NCBI GenBank assembly: GCA_040754255.1
Contig: JBFMDA010000009.1
Coordinates: forward strand, 1 to 39,995
Length of the DNA stretch: 39,995 nucleotides
Source: SURF-25 sp040754255
GTDB taxonomy: Bacteria > Omnitrophota > Gorgyraeia > Gygaellales > Profunditerraquicolaceae
Direction: 5' to 3'
Positions within the stretch are counted from its first letter, which is position 1, and each line of letters starts with the position of its first letter. Below the pieces are notes generated by a model. The model had not been told where the DNA came from, ran no database searches, and saw only the letters and a program-made list of their open reading frames with translations. The position numbers and the translations under genes were made by a program. Below are positions 15,368 to 23,887 of the stretch, one piece after another.

Positions 15368-16722
15368 TGCCTTCTCCCTCTGATCTTGCCGGATTTGATA
15401 AACCCTTCGTAATGGTGCATCACAAGGTGCGATTCTATCTGCTTAATCGTATCAAGCATAACGCCCACCACGATTAATATTGCGGTGCCGCCGAAAAACG
15501 AGGCAACAAGATAAGGGATGCCAAGCCATGCCATAATAAAATCGGGAAAAATCGCGATAAACGCAATAAATAGCGCACCGGCCAGCGTTATCCTGGTCAT
15601 TACAAAATCGAGGTATTCCGCTGTCGGCGCACCCGGCCGGATGCCCGGGATGAACCCTCCGTATTTTTTCATATTTTCGGAAATCTCCGACGGGTTAAAA
15701 ACTATTGCCGTATAAAAATAACAAAAGAATATAATCAAGAGTGAATAGACAAGCGTATAGAGCAGACCGCCCCTGCTTAAACCCTGCGCCAATCTCTGAA
15801 AAGCCGGCAAAGGAATGAACGATGCGATAGTAGCAGGAAAAAGGATGATCGATTGTGCAAAGATAATCGCGATAACGCCTGAGGTATCTACCTTTAACGG
15901 AATATACGTAGATTGCCCGCCGTAAATCTTCCTGCCTACAATCCGCCGCGCATACTGGACGGGGATCTTGCGGTATCCCTGTGTAATAAGCACGACTGCC
16001 AGTACCACTCCTACCAACAGCAACCCCATCAACAAAAGCGTGTAAGGCTGCACCTGCCCTCTGGAGGCAGATGTAGGCGAAACGAGGATTGCAAGCTGTG
16101 CTACGGCAGTGGGTATCCGCGAGATAATACCTGCGGTGATGACGAGAGAAATCCCGTTTCCGATCCCTCGTTCCTGAATCTGTTCGCCAAGCCACATTAT
16201 AAAGATAGTCCCCGCGGTCAGGGTCAAGACCGTCAGGATCCTGAATCCCCAACCCGGATACGTCACAATCCGTAAGCCCTCAAACCCCTCAAAGCGCGCG
16301 GAGTTCTCAAGCCACATTGCGATAAAGAAGGACTGAACCGCAGCAAGTGCCACTGTCCCGATGCGGGTAAACTGATTGATCTTTTCGTAACCTGCCTTTC
16401 CTTCTTTTGCCAGTTTTTCAAGACGGGGAATTACGACGGTCAAAAGCTGCATAATGATAGACGCCGATATGTAGGGCATAATGCCCAGCGCAAAAATCGT
16501 AAGCCGCTCCATGGCGCCGCCTGAAAACATATTCATAATCCCCAATAATGACCCGCCATGAGTACTGGAAATACGATTGAAGAATTCGGTAAGCGCATGC
16601 ACATCGATCCCGGGAGTGGGTATATAACAACCCACGCGGTACACCGCGATGAGAAGACCTGTGACCACAAGGCGGTTTTTTAGGTCGGGTATTTTAAAAG
16701 AATTGGCTAGTGCGCTAAACAT
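15364..16722 (-). CDS. secY: Protein translocase channel subunit SecY
   Basis: 452 residues with about ten hydrophobic membrane spans. SecY forms the channel of the SecYEG translocon in the cytoplasmic membrane. Recognisable parts are the N-terminal PDLKNRLVVTG, the plug-proximal GIMNMFSGGAMERLTIFALG, and the cytoplasmic loop with GIRPGAPTAEYLD before the last spans. It overlaps rplO by eight bases and adk by four. Its partner secE is at the other end of the cluster (39745-39936). Confidence 0.99.
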   Translation of the reverse strand: MFSALANSFKIPDLKNRLVVTGLLIAVYRVGCYIPTPGIDVHALTEFFNRISSTHGGSLLGIMNMFSGGAMERLTIFALGIMPYISASIIMQLLTVVIPRLEKLAKEGKAGYEKINQFTRIGTVALAAVQSFFIAMWLENSARFEGFEGLRIVTYPGWGFRILTVLTLTAGTIFIMWLGEQIQERGIGNGISLVITAGIISRIPTAVAQLAILVSPTSASRGQVQPYTLLLMGLLLVGVVLAVVLITQGYRKIPVQYARRIVGRKIYGGQSTYIPLKVDTSGVIAIIFAQSIILFPATIASFIPLPAFQRLAQGLSRGGLLYTLVYSLLIIFFCYFYTAIVFNPSEISENMKKYGGFIPGIRPGAPTAEYLDFVMTRITLAGALFIAFIAIFPDFIMAWLGIPYLVASFFGGTAILIVVGVMLDTIKQIESHLVMHHYEGFIKSGKIRGRRQ

Positions 16723-17230
16723 TTACGATAAGTTCGACGGAGCCGCCTGCTTTTTTGATCTTTTCCTGCGCAGCCCTTGAAAAGGCATGCGCCTGCACGG
16801 TGAGAGCGTGTTTCAGCTCGCCGTTGCCAAGCACTTTGAGCGGCAATTGTGCGTTTTTTATAATTCCTTTTTCGTGTAATAACGCCGGGCTGACTTTCGG
16901 GTCCTTAATGTCCTTAAGGTCAACAAGGTTTATAATCTGGTATCTCCTCTTTGCCCTGCTGGTAAAACCCCTCTTGGCAAACCTTCGGATTAAAGGGGTC
17001 TGGCCCCCTTCAAAACCAAGATAAAAATCCCTGCCGGAACGGGACGTCTGCCCCTTGCTGCCCCGGGTAGAAGTCTTACCATGACCGGAACCAGGGCCCC
17101 TGCCGAGTAGCTTTCGTTTTTTATGTGCTCCGCGAGGGCTTCTGACATTATGTACCCCTATGACTTCTACGCGGGCATTATTCTTTTTCTTCTCAGAAGC
17201 TCTCTTAGTCCTGCTTAGTTTCTGTCTCAT
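16715..17230 (-). CDS. rplO: 50S ribosomal protein L15 with N-terminal extension
   Basis: 171 residues against about 145 for most bacterial L15. The conserved part begins around residue 25 (GVHNVRSPRGAHKKRK), then GRGPGSGHGKTSTRG and FEGGQTPLIRR. The first ~24 residues are basic (KLSRTKRASEKKKNN) and their beginning overlaps the 3' end of rpsE by 26 bases. I see no other ATG, GTG or TTG in frame before the conserved region, so the long form is the best call. A rare start codon near residue 25 remains possible. L30 (rpmD), which often lies between rpsE and rplO, is absent. Confidence 0.95.
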   Translation of the reverse strand: MRQKLSRTKRASEKKKNNARVEVIGVHNVRSPRGAHKKRKLLGRGPGSGHGKTSTRGSKGQTSRSGRDFYLGFEGGQTPLIRRFAKRGFTSRAKRRYQIINLVDLKDIKDPKVSPALLHEKGIIKNAQLPLKVLGNGELKHALTVQAHAFSRAAQEKIKKAGGSVELIVNV

Positions 17231-17696
17231 CTTTTTCGATAGGCTGTAGTTGTTCTAATCCTTCAATGGTCGCCTTGATGACATTAATAGGATTATTCGA
17301 TTTAATGGTCTTAGTAAGAATGTCCTTAATACCGCACGATTCGCATATGGCCCTTACAGGGCCGCAGGCGATAATCCCCGTACCTTCAGAGGCGGGCTTC
17401 AAAAGTACTTGGGCTGCCCCGAACCTTCCCAGTACCTCATGAGGGATGGTAGAACCTTGCAGGAATATCCGGCGGGTCGCTTTTTTTGCCTTGGTGATTC
17501 CTTTACGGATGGCATCTGCAACTTCATTGGCTTTTCCGAGGGCAAAACCGACGTTGCCTCTTTTATCACCGACTACCACAAGGGCGCTGAACGATAATTT
17601 TTTGCCGCCTTTGGTGACTTTGGTCACCCTGTTGATGGTGACTACTTTTTCCACATATTCAGCTTGTGGCTCTGTGTGTAACGTATTCGTCGTCAA
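17205..17696 (-). CDS. rpsE: 30S ribosomal protein S5, TTG start
   Basis: 163 residues. S5 helps decoding fidelity at the mRNA entry channel. The start is TTG, overlapping the rplR stop as TTGA, with GGGAGG about nine nt upstream; there is no in-frame ATG before the conserved domain. The double-stranded RNA-binding S5 motif (VVTINRVTKVTKGGKKLSFSA) begins near residue 18. GSTIPHEVLGRFGAA is conserved. The C-terminal acidic tail ends in KDETETKQD. Confidence 0.98.
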   Translation of the reverse strand: MTTNTLHTEPQAEYVEKVVTINRVTKVTKGGKKLSFSALVVVGDKRGNVGFALGKANEVADAIRKGITKAKKATRRIFLQGSTIPHEVLGRFGAAQVLLKPASEGTGIIACGPVRAICESCGIKDILTKTIKSNNPINVIKATIEGLEQLQPIEKDETETKQD

Positions 17697-18061
17697 AATT
17701 CCAAACCTCCCTTTCTTAATGACTCTGCAAAAGCCTTCACCCTGCCGTGATAGGCATAGCCGGCACGGTCAAATACGACCCTGCTGATCCCCTTCTCTTT
17801 GGCTTTCTGTGCAAATACTTCTCCGAAAAACGCGGCCGCCTTCACGTTGCCCGCATAGGGGAACCTGTGCTTGATCTCTTTTTCCAGCGTGGATAAAGAA
17901 AAAATCGTCTTGTGTTTGACATCATCTACCAGCTGGGCGGAAAAATTTTTCAGGCTCCTGCGTACCACTAAACGCGGTTTTTCGCTGTCGCCGCTTAAAC
18001 CGGCACGGATACGCACATGCCTGTACTGCCTCATTGTTTTTTTTCTGTTTTTCATAGACAT
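17693..18061 (-). CDS. rplR: 50S ribosomal protein L18
   Basis: 122 residues. L18 binds 5S rRNA in the central protuberance with L5. RPRLVVRRS-like sequence (KPRLVVRRSLKN) and the C-terminal FDRAGYAYHGRVKAFAES are characteristic. The ATG follows directly on the rplF stop codon with no spacer. A second in-frame ATG two codons later could also be used; neither has a good ribosome site, so coupling to rplF is likely. Confidence 0.97.
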   Translation of the reverse strand: MSMKNRKKTMRQYRHVRIRAGLSGDSEKPRLVVRRSLKNFSAQLVDDVKHKTIFSLSTLEKEIKHRFPYAGNVKAAAFFGEVFAQKAKEKGISRVVFDRAGYAYHGRVKAFAESLRKGGLEF

Positions 18062-18607
18062 TTATTTGGTTGTTGCTTGAGCCTTGCCTACCTTCTTCTT
18101 CACCAATTCTCCAGAATACCTGATCCCCGTGCCTTTATATGGCTCAGGAGGGCATATCAAACGGATCTCCGCAGCCACCTCGCCAACCTTTTCCTTATCG
18201 ATGCCGCTTATAATAACCTGGTTGGCCTTGGGGGTCTCGATCTTGATCCCTTCGGGTATCGCATAATTCACGGGGTGAGAAAAGCGCAATTGAAGGTTGA
18301 GCACCTTGCCCTGCACCTGCGCGCGAAACCCTACCCCGATAATCTCAAGCGATTTCTTGTACCCTTCAGTAACCCCCTTAACCATGTTGCTTATTAACGC
18401 CCTGGTTAAGCCGTGCAGCGATTTATCCATCTTGGCATCGCTCCTGCGGCTAAGGATTACCGCATTATCTTTGTATTCCGCAGAGATCGGATCACACAGC
18501 CGCAAGGTCAGCTTCCCTTTCGGCCCCTCTAGATTGAGGATTTTTTCCTTAAGGTCAACCTTAACTTCCTTCGGTATCACTATGGGTTTTTTTCCTACTC
18601 TTGACAT
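18062..18607 (-). CDS. rplF: 50S ribosomal protein L6
   Basis: 181 residues, standard length. Two tandem L6 domains bind 23S rRNA near the sarcin-ricin loop. The start MSRVGKKPIVIP and the C-terminal PEPYKGTGIRYSGE signature with a Lys-rich end are canonical. It starts 10 nt after rpsH. Confidence 0.98.
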   Translation of the reverse strand: MSRVGKKPIVIPKEVKVDLKEKILNLEGPKGKLTLRLCDPISAEYKDNAVILSRRSDAKMDKSLHGLTRALISNMVKGVTEGYKKSLEIIGVGFRAQVQGKVLNLQLRFSHPVNYAIPEGIKIETPKANQVIISGIDKEKVGEVAAEIRLICPPEPYKGTGIRYSGELVKKKVGKAQATTK

Positions 18608-18617
18608 ATGTCCCCTC

Positions 18618-19013
18618 TTACCAGACGTATCCTAATATCTCGCCGCCAATCTGGCTTAGGCGTGCCTCTTTATCCGTCAAGATGCCTTTTGAGGTAGAAA
18701 TAAGCGCAATTCCCCTGCCTCTTAATACGTAGGGAATCTTATCTTTCCTTACATAGACCCTGAGCGAACATTTGGAAACGCGCTTGATATTTGTTATCGC
18801 CGGCTTCTTGCCTTTGTATTTGAGGTAAATCCTCAAAATCCCCTGCTTGTTGTCTTCGATATACTTGTAGTTATCAATGTAATGCTCGCGCTTAAGAATC
18901 TCCATAATCGAGCGGGTAATTTTTGACGCAGGCGCATCAAGACTCTCTTTCTTCGCCATAATGGCATTGCGTATCATGGCGAATGTATCAGCGATTAGAT
19001 CTGTTTTTGACAT
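18618..19013 (-). CDS. rpsH: 30S ribosomal protein S8
   Basis: 131 residues. A primary binder of the central domain of 16S rRNA. DLIADTFAMIRNA at the N-terminus and the C-terminal ISTSKGILTDKEAR segment followed by GGEILGYVW are conserved. GGGGAAG precedes the ATG, 27 nt after the S14 gene. Confidence 0.98.
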   Translation of the reverse strand: MSKTDLIADTFAMIRNAIMAKKESLDAPASKITRSIMEILKREHYIDNYKYIEDNKQGILRIYLKYKGKKPAITNIKRVSKCSLRVYVRKDKIPYVLRGRGIALISTSKGILTDKEARLSQIGGEILGYVW

Positions 19014-19040
19014 ATTCTTCCCCGTGTTAGCAAATGTGCC

Positions 19041-19226
19041 CTACCAGCTTGCTTTTTTTACGCCGGGAATAAGGCCTTGCCAGGCCAATTCCCTGAAACA
19101 AATACGGCAGAGCTGAAATCTCCTTAAGTACCCTCCTGACCTGCCGCAGATATGGCATCGGTTGTGTTTTCGTGCGGAAAACTTTTGCAACCTTTTCCAC
19201 CTATTGATTTGTGATGTTTTGGCCAT
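19041..19226 (-). CDS. rpsN: 30S ribosomal protein S14, zinc-binding type Z
   Basis: 61 residues, the short zinc form of S14. The four zinc ligands are Cys24, Cys27, Cys40 and Cys43 (CHIC and CRIC), and the C-terminus LIPGVKKASW is canonical. Residues 6-10 (QINRW) replace the more usual basic segment. It lies in its normal place between rplE and rpsH. Confidence 0.98.
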   Translation of the reverse strand: MAKTSQINRWKRLQKFSARKHNRCHICGRSGGYLRRFQLCRICFRELAWQGLIPGVKKASW

Positions 19227-19253
19227 TTAGGCGTACTCCCTTTCGATAAAATG

Positions 19254-19805
19254 TTACTCTTCCAACTTAAACGGCATTCCAAACAACCGCAGCAATTCTT
19301 TCGACTGCTCCTTACTCTTTGCATTCTTAATCACGAACGTTATATCCATGCCTTGAGTCCGGCTTATTTTGTCGTAATCGATTTCGGGAAATATATTCTG
19401 CTCAGTAAGCCCGAGCGTATAATTGCCTGCTTCGTCAAAGGAATCGTCGGGAACGCCCCTGAAATCACGGATACGGGGAAATGCAATGTTCATCAGCCTG
19501 TCCATAAACTCATACATCATCGCTTTGCGCAAAGTCACTTTCGCACCGATGGGGTTTCCTTGTTTGATCTTAAAATTTGCGATTGCCTTTTTTGCCCTTC
19601 TCATAATGGGCCTTTGGCCAGTAATCGTAGCCAACTCGTCCATACATTTTTCGAGGACCTTGATATCTGCGAGCGCTTCTCCGACACCCATATTCACAAC
19701 AATCTTCTCAAGGCGCGGGATAGCCATGGGGTTTTTCACGCCGAATTTCTGCATCATCTGGGGTATTATTTCTTTCCTGTATTTTTCCAAAAGTCTGGGG
19801 ACCAT
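19254..19805 (-). CDS. rplE: 50S ribosomal protein L5
   Basis: 183 residues. L5 binds 5S rRNA and contacts P-site tRNA. The segments NPMAIPRLEKIVVNMGVGEA, ITGQRPIMRRAKKAIANFKI and FPRIRDFRGV are strongly conserved. GAAGG precedes the ATG, 15 nt after rplX. Confidence 0.98.
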   Translation of the reverse strand: MVPRLLEKYRKEIIPQMMQKFGVKNPMAIPRLEKIVVNMGVGEALADIKVLEKCMDELATITGQRPIMRRAKKAIANFKIKQGNPIGAKVTLRKAMMYEFMDRLMNIAFPRIRDFRGVPDDSFDEAGNYTLGLTEQNIFPEIDYDKISRTQGMDITFVIKNAKSKEQSKELLRLFGMPFKLEE

Positions 19806-19820
19806 GCGCTTAGCCTTCTG

Positions 19821-20129
19821 TTATAGCGTTCCTTTGCACTGTTTACACACTCTCGTTTTTGAGCCGTCTTTGGACACCTTGATTCCTACCCTGGTTGGCT
19901 TATTGCAATTCTTGCATACAAGGATGACATTTGCGATAGCTAAGGGGGCCTCGATAGAAACAATACCTCCCTGTTGATCCTGTTGTTTCTTGCGCACGCT
20001 TTTCTTGACCAGATTAATGCCCTCGATGATTATGCGGCTTTCCCCTATGGCCTTGAGCACCTTGCCTTTTTTACCTCTGTCCTTGCCTTTTAGGACCTGG
20101 ACCGTATCGTTCTTTTTGATCTTCGACAT
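19821..20129 (-). CDS. rplX: 50S ribosomal protein L24 with zinc ribbon
   Basis: 102 residues. An early assembly protein at the exit side of the 50S subunit. A KOW motif (VQVLKGKDRGKKGKV) is at residues 10-24. The C-terminal part carries four cysteines (72, 75, 95, 98) as a zinc ribbon, seen in many bacterial L24. Its ATG overlaps the rplN stop by one base (TGATG). Confidence 0.98.
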   Translation of the reverse strand: MSKIKKNDTVQVLKGKDRGKKGKVLKAIGESRIIIEGINLVKKSVRKKQQDQQGGIVSIEAPLAIANVILVCKNCNKPTRVGIKVSKDGSKTRVCKQCKGTL

Positions 20130-20497
20130 CAGATGACCTCCGGCGCAAGCGAGATAATCTTAGTAAAATTTTTCTCTCTCAATTCTTTCGCAACGGGGCC
20201 GAAGACCCTTGTGCCCTTTGGGTTAAGCTGCGCATCGATGATCACTATCGCATTGCGGTCAAACCGCAGCAAGGTACCGTCAATCCGGCGTATCGGTTGT
20301 TTTGTCCTGACGATGACGGCCTTGGCGACTTCCCCCTTTTTTACCACCGCTTCCGGAGAAGACTCTTTGACATTTACCGTAATCACGTCTCCTATCTCGG
20401 CATGCATGCAGTTCTTTTTTCCTGCGACGCTTATAAAGGAAGCTCGCTTGGCACCCGTATTATCCGCCACATCCAAAATTGTACGCAATTGAATCAT
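20129..20497 (-). CDS. rplN: 50S ribosomal protein L14
   Basis: 122 residues, the exact family length. L14 forms bridges to the 30S subunit. It opens MIQLRTILDVADNTGAKRA and retains GTRVFGPVAKELREKNF near the C-terminus. The start is 4 nt after rpsQ and the stop is shared with the rplX start. Confidence 0.99.
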   Translation of the reverse strand: MIQLRTILDVADNTGAKRASFISVAGKKNCMHAEIGDVITVNVKESSPEAVVKKGEVAKAVIVRTKQPIRRIDGTLLRFDRNAIVIIDAQLNPKGTRVFGPVAKELREKNFTKIISLAPEVI

Positions 20498-20501
20498 TGT
20501 C

Positions 20502-20774
20502 TCATTCCTTCAATTCTGACTGTATGACGTCTGCTTTCTTGGTTATTTCAACGAGCCTATAGCGCTTATCTTTAGAGAGGGGCCGTGTTTCAAGGATCCT
20601 TACCTCGTCGCCTACTTTTGCCTGCCGTGACTCATCGTGCACTTTATATTTATTGCATTGCTTCATAATGCGCCTGTACTTAGGATGCTTGGCTAAACGA
20701 GTCACGCGCACGACTATCGTTTTTTCCATCTTATCGCTTATCACTATTCCCCTGAACTCTTTTCTTCTTCCCAT
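20502..20774 (-). CDS. rpsQ: 30S ribosomal protein S17
   Basis: 90 residues. A primary 16S rRNA binder with an OB fold. RKEFRGIVISDKMEKTIVV and later DEVRILETRPLSKDKRYR are characteristic. Its ATG overlaps the rpmC stop by one base (TAATG). Confidence 0.98.
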   Translation of the reverse strand: MGRRKEFRGIVISDKMEKTIVVRVTRLAKHPKYRRIMKQCNKYKVHDESRQAKVGDEVRILETRPLSKDKRYRLVEITKKADVIQSELKE

Positions 20775-20968
20775 TATTTCTCTCTCTTTTTCTCGGTAAG
20801 GATAGTACGGATCCTGGCGATATCTTTCTTTATCAAAGAAAACATATGGGGCTTGTCTACCCTGGCGCCGTAACGTTGCAGGTTCTGTTTAAACAATTCC
20901 TCCTTAAGCGTTTTTTCCTTCTGGAGAAGTTCTTGCTCGCTAAGATTCCTCAATTCTTTCGTCTTCAT
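20774..20968 (-). CDS. rpmC: 50S ribosomal protein L29
   Basis: 64 residues, a two-helix protein at the tunnel exit where trigger factor and SRP dock. MKTKELRNLSEQELLQK and the C-terminal KDIARIRTILTEKK are typical. It starts one nucleotide after rplP and overlaps rpsQ by one base. Confidence 0.98.
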   Translation of the reverse strand: MKTKELRNLSEQELLQKEKTLKEELFKQNLQRYGARVDKPHMFSLIKKDIARIRTILTEKKREK

Positions 20969-20969
20969 G

Positions 20970-21386
20970 CTATTTATGGGCCCTCGTTATGAATTTCGTT
21001 TTCAAAGGCAGTTTATAGGCGACGAGCCTGAAGCACTGGCGCGCGTATTCTTCCGGGACGCCACCCAGCTCAAACAGAATACGCCCTCTCTTGACAATGC
21101 AGACCCAGTGGTCGATATCGCCTTTGCCTTTGCCCATACGGACTTCGGCAGGCTTCTTGGTAATAGACTTATCGGGAAACAGCCTGATCCAAAGTTTTCC
21201 GCCTTTGTGAAGCTGCCTTGCCAATATCACCCTGGCTGCTTCAATCTGGCTGCTTTTAATCCATCCGTTTTGCAGGCATTTTAAGCCAAACTCGCCGAAT
21301 GCCAGCTCTGCGCCGCGATTAGATAATCCCCGCCTCGTGCCTTTTTGTAATTTCCTGTATTTTACCCTCTTGGGCATCATTACCAT
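20970..21386 (-). CDS. rplP: 50S ribosomal protein L16
   Basis: 138 residues from the first ATG; ATG codons at residues 3 and 4 are also possible starts, giving the common MPKRVKYRK opening. L16 organises the A-site tRNA region of the 50S subunit. GTRRGLSNRG, the RLFPDKSITKKPAEVRMGKGKG region and the C-terminal ARQCFRLVAYKLP are conserved. There is a 31-nt gap after rpsC and 1 nt before rpmC. Confidence 0.98.
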   Translation of the reverse strand: MVMMPKRVKYRKLQKGTRRGLSNRGAELAFGEFGLKCLQNGWIKSSQIEAARVILARQLHKGGKLWIRLFPDKSITKKPAEVRMGKGKGDIDHWVCIVKRGRILFELGGVPEEYARQCFRLVAYKLPLKTKFITRAHK

Positions 21387-21417
21387 AGCATGTCCCTGTA
21401 TTTTGTGTTAAGCCGGT

Positions 21418-22128
21418 TCAAGCCTTTTCGGGCTGAGCCGGATGAGCCGCCGCGTCTTCCGGTTGCGGGGCTTGAGATTTTTCGATCAATGTATCGCCTT
21501 TAAAAATCCATACCTTGGTCCCTATCAACCCGTAGGTGGTGTAGCTTTCTGCGAATCCATAATCAATGTCGGCGCGCAGGGTTTGCAGCGGTACCTTGCC
21601 CTGCTTGTATGTTTCGGTACGGCACATCTCTGCGCCGCCTAACCTACCCGCACAGCAGATCTTTACACCCTTTGCCCCCGCAGACATCGATTGTTCAATC
21701 GAGCGTTTTATCGCCCTACGGAACGCTATCCTCTTTTCTATCTGCAGCGAAATATTTTCGGCAACCAATTGCGCATCCAGGGCGGGGTTCTTGACCTCTT
21801 CAATATCAACGGAAACCTCGGATTTCAGGATATTGTTCAATTCATCCCTTAAGCGCTCGATATCGGACCCGTGCCTGCCTATAATAATGCCCGGCCTGGC
21901 ACTTGCAATCCTCACCCTTACGCGTTCAGCAAGCCTCTCGATGCAAATCTTGGAAATCGCGGCCTGCTTAAACTTCTTCTTGATATACTGGCGCACGTTA
22001 CGGTCTTCAACTACAAAACGCGCAAAATTCTTAGGCCTGGCGAACCACAGGCTCAGCCATGTCCTCTTTTTGCCGTCTATCCTATCCAACCCCATTCTCT
22101 GTATATACGGATGTACCTTCTGCCCCAT
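21418..22128 (-). CDS. rpsC: 30S ribosomal protein S3
   Basis: 236 residues. S3 lines the mRNA entry channel with helicase activity. The type II KH domain is visible (ARPGIIIGRHGSDIERL), as is the C-terminal domain with RAIKRSIEQSMSAGAKGVKI. The last ~18 residues are a Pro/Ala/Gln/Glu tail. It starts 4 nt after rplV. Confidence 0.98.
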   Translation of the reverse strand: MGQKVHPYIQRMGLDRIDGKKRTWLSLWFARPKNFARFVVEDRNVRQYIKKKFKQAAISKICIERLAERVRVRIASARPGIIIGRHGSDIERLRDELNNILKSEVSVDIEEVKNPALDAQLVAENISLQIEKRIAFRRAIKRSIEQSMSAGAKGVKICCAGRLGGAEMCRTETYKQGKVPLQTLRADIDYGFAESYTTYGLIGTKVWIFKGDTLIEKSQAPQPEDAAAHPAQPEKA

Positions 22129-22132
22129 ATGT

Positions 22133-22471
22133 TTAATCTCCGGATTTTAGGTCTAACTCAAGCCTGACGTGGCAGGTGCGTTTTTTGATAGGCGCAGCCC
22201 TGCCAAATGCCGCAGCCTTATACCTCTTCCATGACGGACCGACGTTACATATTATTTTCGAAACATACAGCTGGTCGCTGTTGATCCCCTTGGTTTTTGC
22301 ATTCGCAATCGCAGACCGCAAAATCTTTAAAAGGTATTCCTTGGGCCGCTTGTGTAAGTTGACCAGTATGGACTCTGCCAGCTTGGCGTCCTTAAGCCTG
22401 ATGAGATCAATAACCTGCCTCATCTTCGCAGGCGATATCCGTAAGAATTTCGCTTCGGATTTTACTATCAT
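22133..22471 (-). CDS. rplV: 50S ribosomal protein L22
   Basis: 112 residues. L22 lines the peptide exit tunnel with a long hairpin. LRISPAKMRQVIDLIR at the N-terminus and the hairpin tip GRAAPIKKRTCH are recognisable. It starts 3 nt after rpsS and precedes rpsC by 4 nt. Confidence 0.98.
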   Translation of the reverse strand: MIVKSEAKFLRISPAKMRQVIDLIRLKDAKLAESILVNLHKRPKEYLLKILRSAIANAKTKGINSDQLYVSKIICNVGPSWKRYKAAAFGRAAPIKKRTCHVRLELDLKSGD

Positions 22472-22474
22472 GGC

Positions 22475-22762
22475 TTATGTCTTCTCCGGCGCCTTCTTGG
22501 CCTTAACACCGCCGTGCTTCCTGAAAATCCGGCTGGGCGCAAATTCGCCGAATTTATGGCCGACCATATTTTCGGTCACAAATACCGGTACATGTTTTCT
22601 GCCGTCATATACCGCAAACGTAAACCCCACAAAATCGGGAATTACGGTAGAGCGCCTTGACCAGGTCTTAATCGCCTGGCGGCTGCCAGAGCGGCGGGCA
22701 ACGTCTACTTTTTTTATCAGCTTCTCTTCTACAAAAGGACCTTTCTTAAGGGAACGCGGCAT
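22475..22762 (-). CDS. rpsS: 30S ribosomal protein S19
   Basis: 95 residues. S19 pairs with S13 in the 30S head. It opens MPRSLKKGPFVEEKL and keeps WSRRSTVIPDFVGFT, GRKHVPVFVTENMVGHKFGE and FAPSRIFRKHG. It lies 3 nt after rplB. Confidence 0.99.
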   Translation of the reverse strand: MPRSLKKGPFVEEKLIKKVDVARRSGSRQAIKTWSRRSTVIPDFVGFTFAVYDGRKHVPVFVTENMVGHKFGEFAPSRIFRKHGGVKAKKAPEKT

Positions 22763-22765
22763 GGT

Positions 22766-23599
22766 TTATTTTCTCCTCTTCACTATGAATTTGTCGGAAT
22801 ATTTCCCCGGCTTTCTCGTTTTGTACCCTTTCGTAGGAAGGCCTTCCGGAGAAACAGGATGCGGGTTTCCCTGGCCGGATTTTCCTTCGCCACCGCCATG
22901 AGGATGGTCTATAGGATTCATAGCCAGCCCTCTTGAAACCGGCTTCCTTCCCATCCAGCGCATACGCCCTGCCTTGCCTATCTTGACAGCCTCATGCTCA
23001 ACATTACTGAGCTGCCCGATGGTAGCATGACAATCAAGATACACCAGCCTTACTTCGCCCGAAGGCAGCCTTACATGGGCAAATTCCCCTTCTTTGGCCA
23101 CCACTTGAGCGCTTGAGCCGGCACTTCTGACAATCTGGCCGCCCTTGCCCTTGACGAGCTCGACGTTGTGAATCGGCGTACCCTGAGGGATAAACCTTAA
23201 AGGAAAACAATTGCCGTCTTTTACTTCTATGTCCTTGCTGTCGGAAGCAACAACCTGATCCCCGACCTTAAGGCCGACGGGTGCAAGGATATACCTTTTT
23301 TCGTTATTAGGGTATTCAACCAGTGCGATACGGCAGGTGCGGTTAGGGTCATATTCAATAGATACGACCTTTCCCGGCACATCCAGCAGATTTCTTTTAA
23401 AATCTATGATCCTAAGCATTTGCTTATGGCCGCCTGCGATACGCCGGCACGTAACCCTTCCGTATGCATTGCGCCCGCCCGATTTCTTGAGCGGGGCCAG
23501 CAAGGATTTCTCCGGATTTTTCCTGGTGATTTCGGAAAAATCATAACCGATCATGAAACGCCGCGAAGGCGTGGTAGGTCTGTATTTTTTTATTCCCAT
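22766..23599 (-). CDS. rplB: 50S ribosomal protein L2
   Basis: 277 residues, standard length. L2 is required for subunit association and the peptidyl transferase centre. MGIKKYRPTTPSRR at the start, the central GGRNAYGRVTCRRIAGGHK, and the C-terminal MNPIDHPHGGGEGK loop with the conserved His residues (about 232-234) are all intact. It follows rplW by 9 nt. Confidence 0.99.
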   Translation of the reverse strand: MGIKKYRPTTPSRRFMIGYDFSEITRKNPEKSLLAPLKKSGGRNAYGRVTCRRIAGGHKQMLRIIDFKRNLLDVPGKVVSIEYDPNRTCRIALVEYPNNEKRYILAPVGLKVGDQVVASDSKDIEVKDGNCFPLRFIPQGTPIHNVELVKGKGGQIVRSAGSSAQVVAKEGEFAHVRLPSGEVRLVYLDCHATIGQLSNVEHEAVKIGKAGRMRWMGRKPVSRGLAMNPIDHPHGGGEGKSGQGNPHPVSPEGLPTKGYKTRKPGKYSDKFIVKRRK

Positions 23600-23608
23600 T
23601 TTTGTCCC

Positions 23609-23887
23609 CTATGCAATCTCTATCTTCTGGCCTTGCGCTAACGTGACGACTGCTTTCTTAAGGTCGGCGGTCCTGCCAACCTGGTAACGTACCTTTTTAA
23701 GCTTGCCCTTGGAAATATACGTGTTCACCTCTTTTACCTTCACCTTATATATCTGTTCTACCGCTTCTTTGATTTGCCGCTTTGAGCTTCTTGAGGCAAC
23801 CAGGAAAAGATACTTCCCTAAAGGCTCTGCGATAGTCGATTTTTCCGTCCTTATTAATGACCTGATGACGTCTTGGGCATACCTCAT
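23609..23887 (-). CDS. rplW: 50S ribosomal protein L23
   Basis: 92 residues. L23 is the main docking site for trigger factor and SRP at the tunnel exit. DVIRSLIRTEKSTI and the IKEAVEQIYKVKVKEVNT segment are typical. Its start overlaps the rplD stop by four bases. Confidence 0.97.
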   Translation of the reverse strand: MRYAQDVIRSLIRTEKSTIAEPLGKYLFLVASRSSKRQIKEAVEQIYKVKVKEVNTYISKGKLKKVRYQVGRTADLKKAVVTLAQGQKIEIA

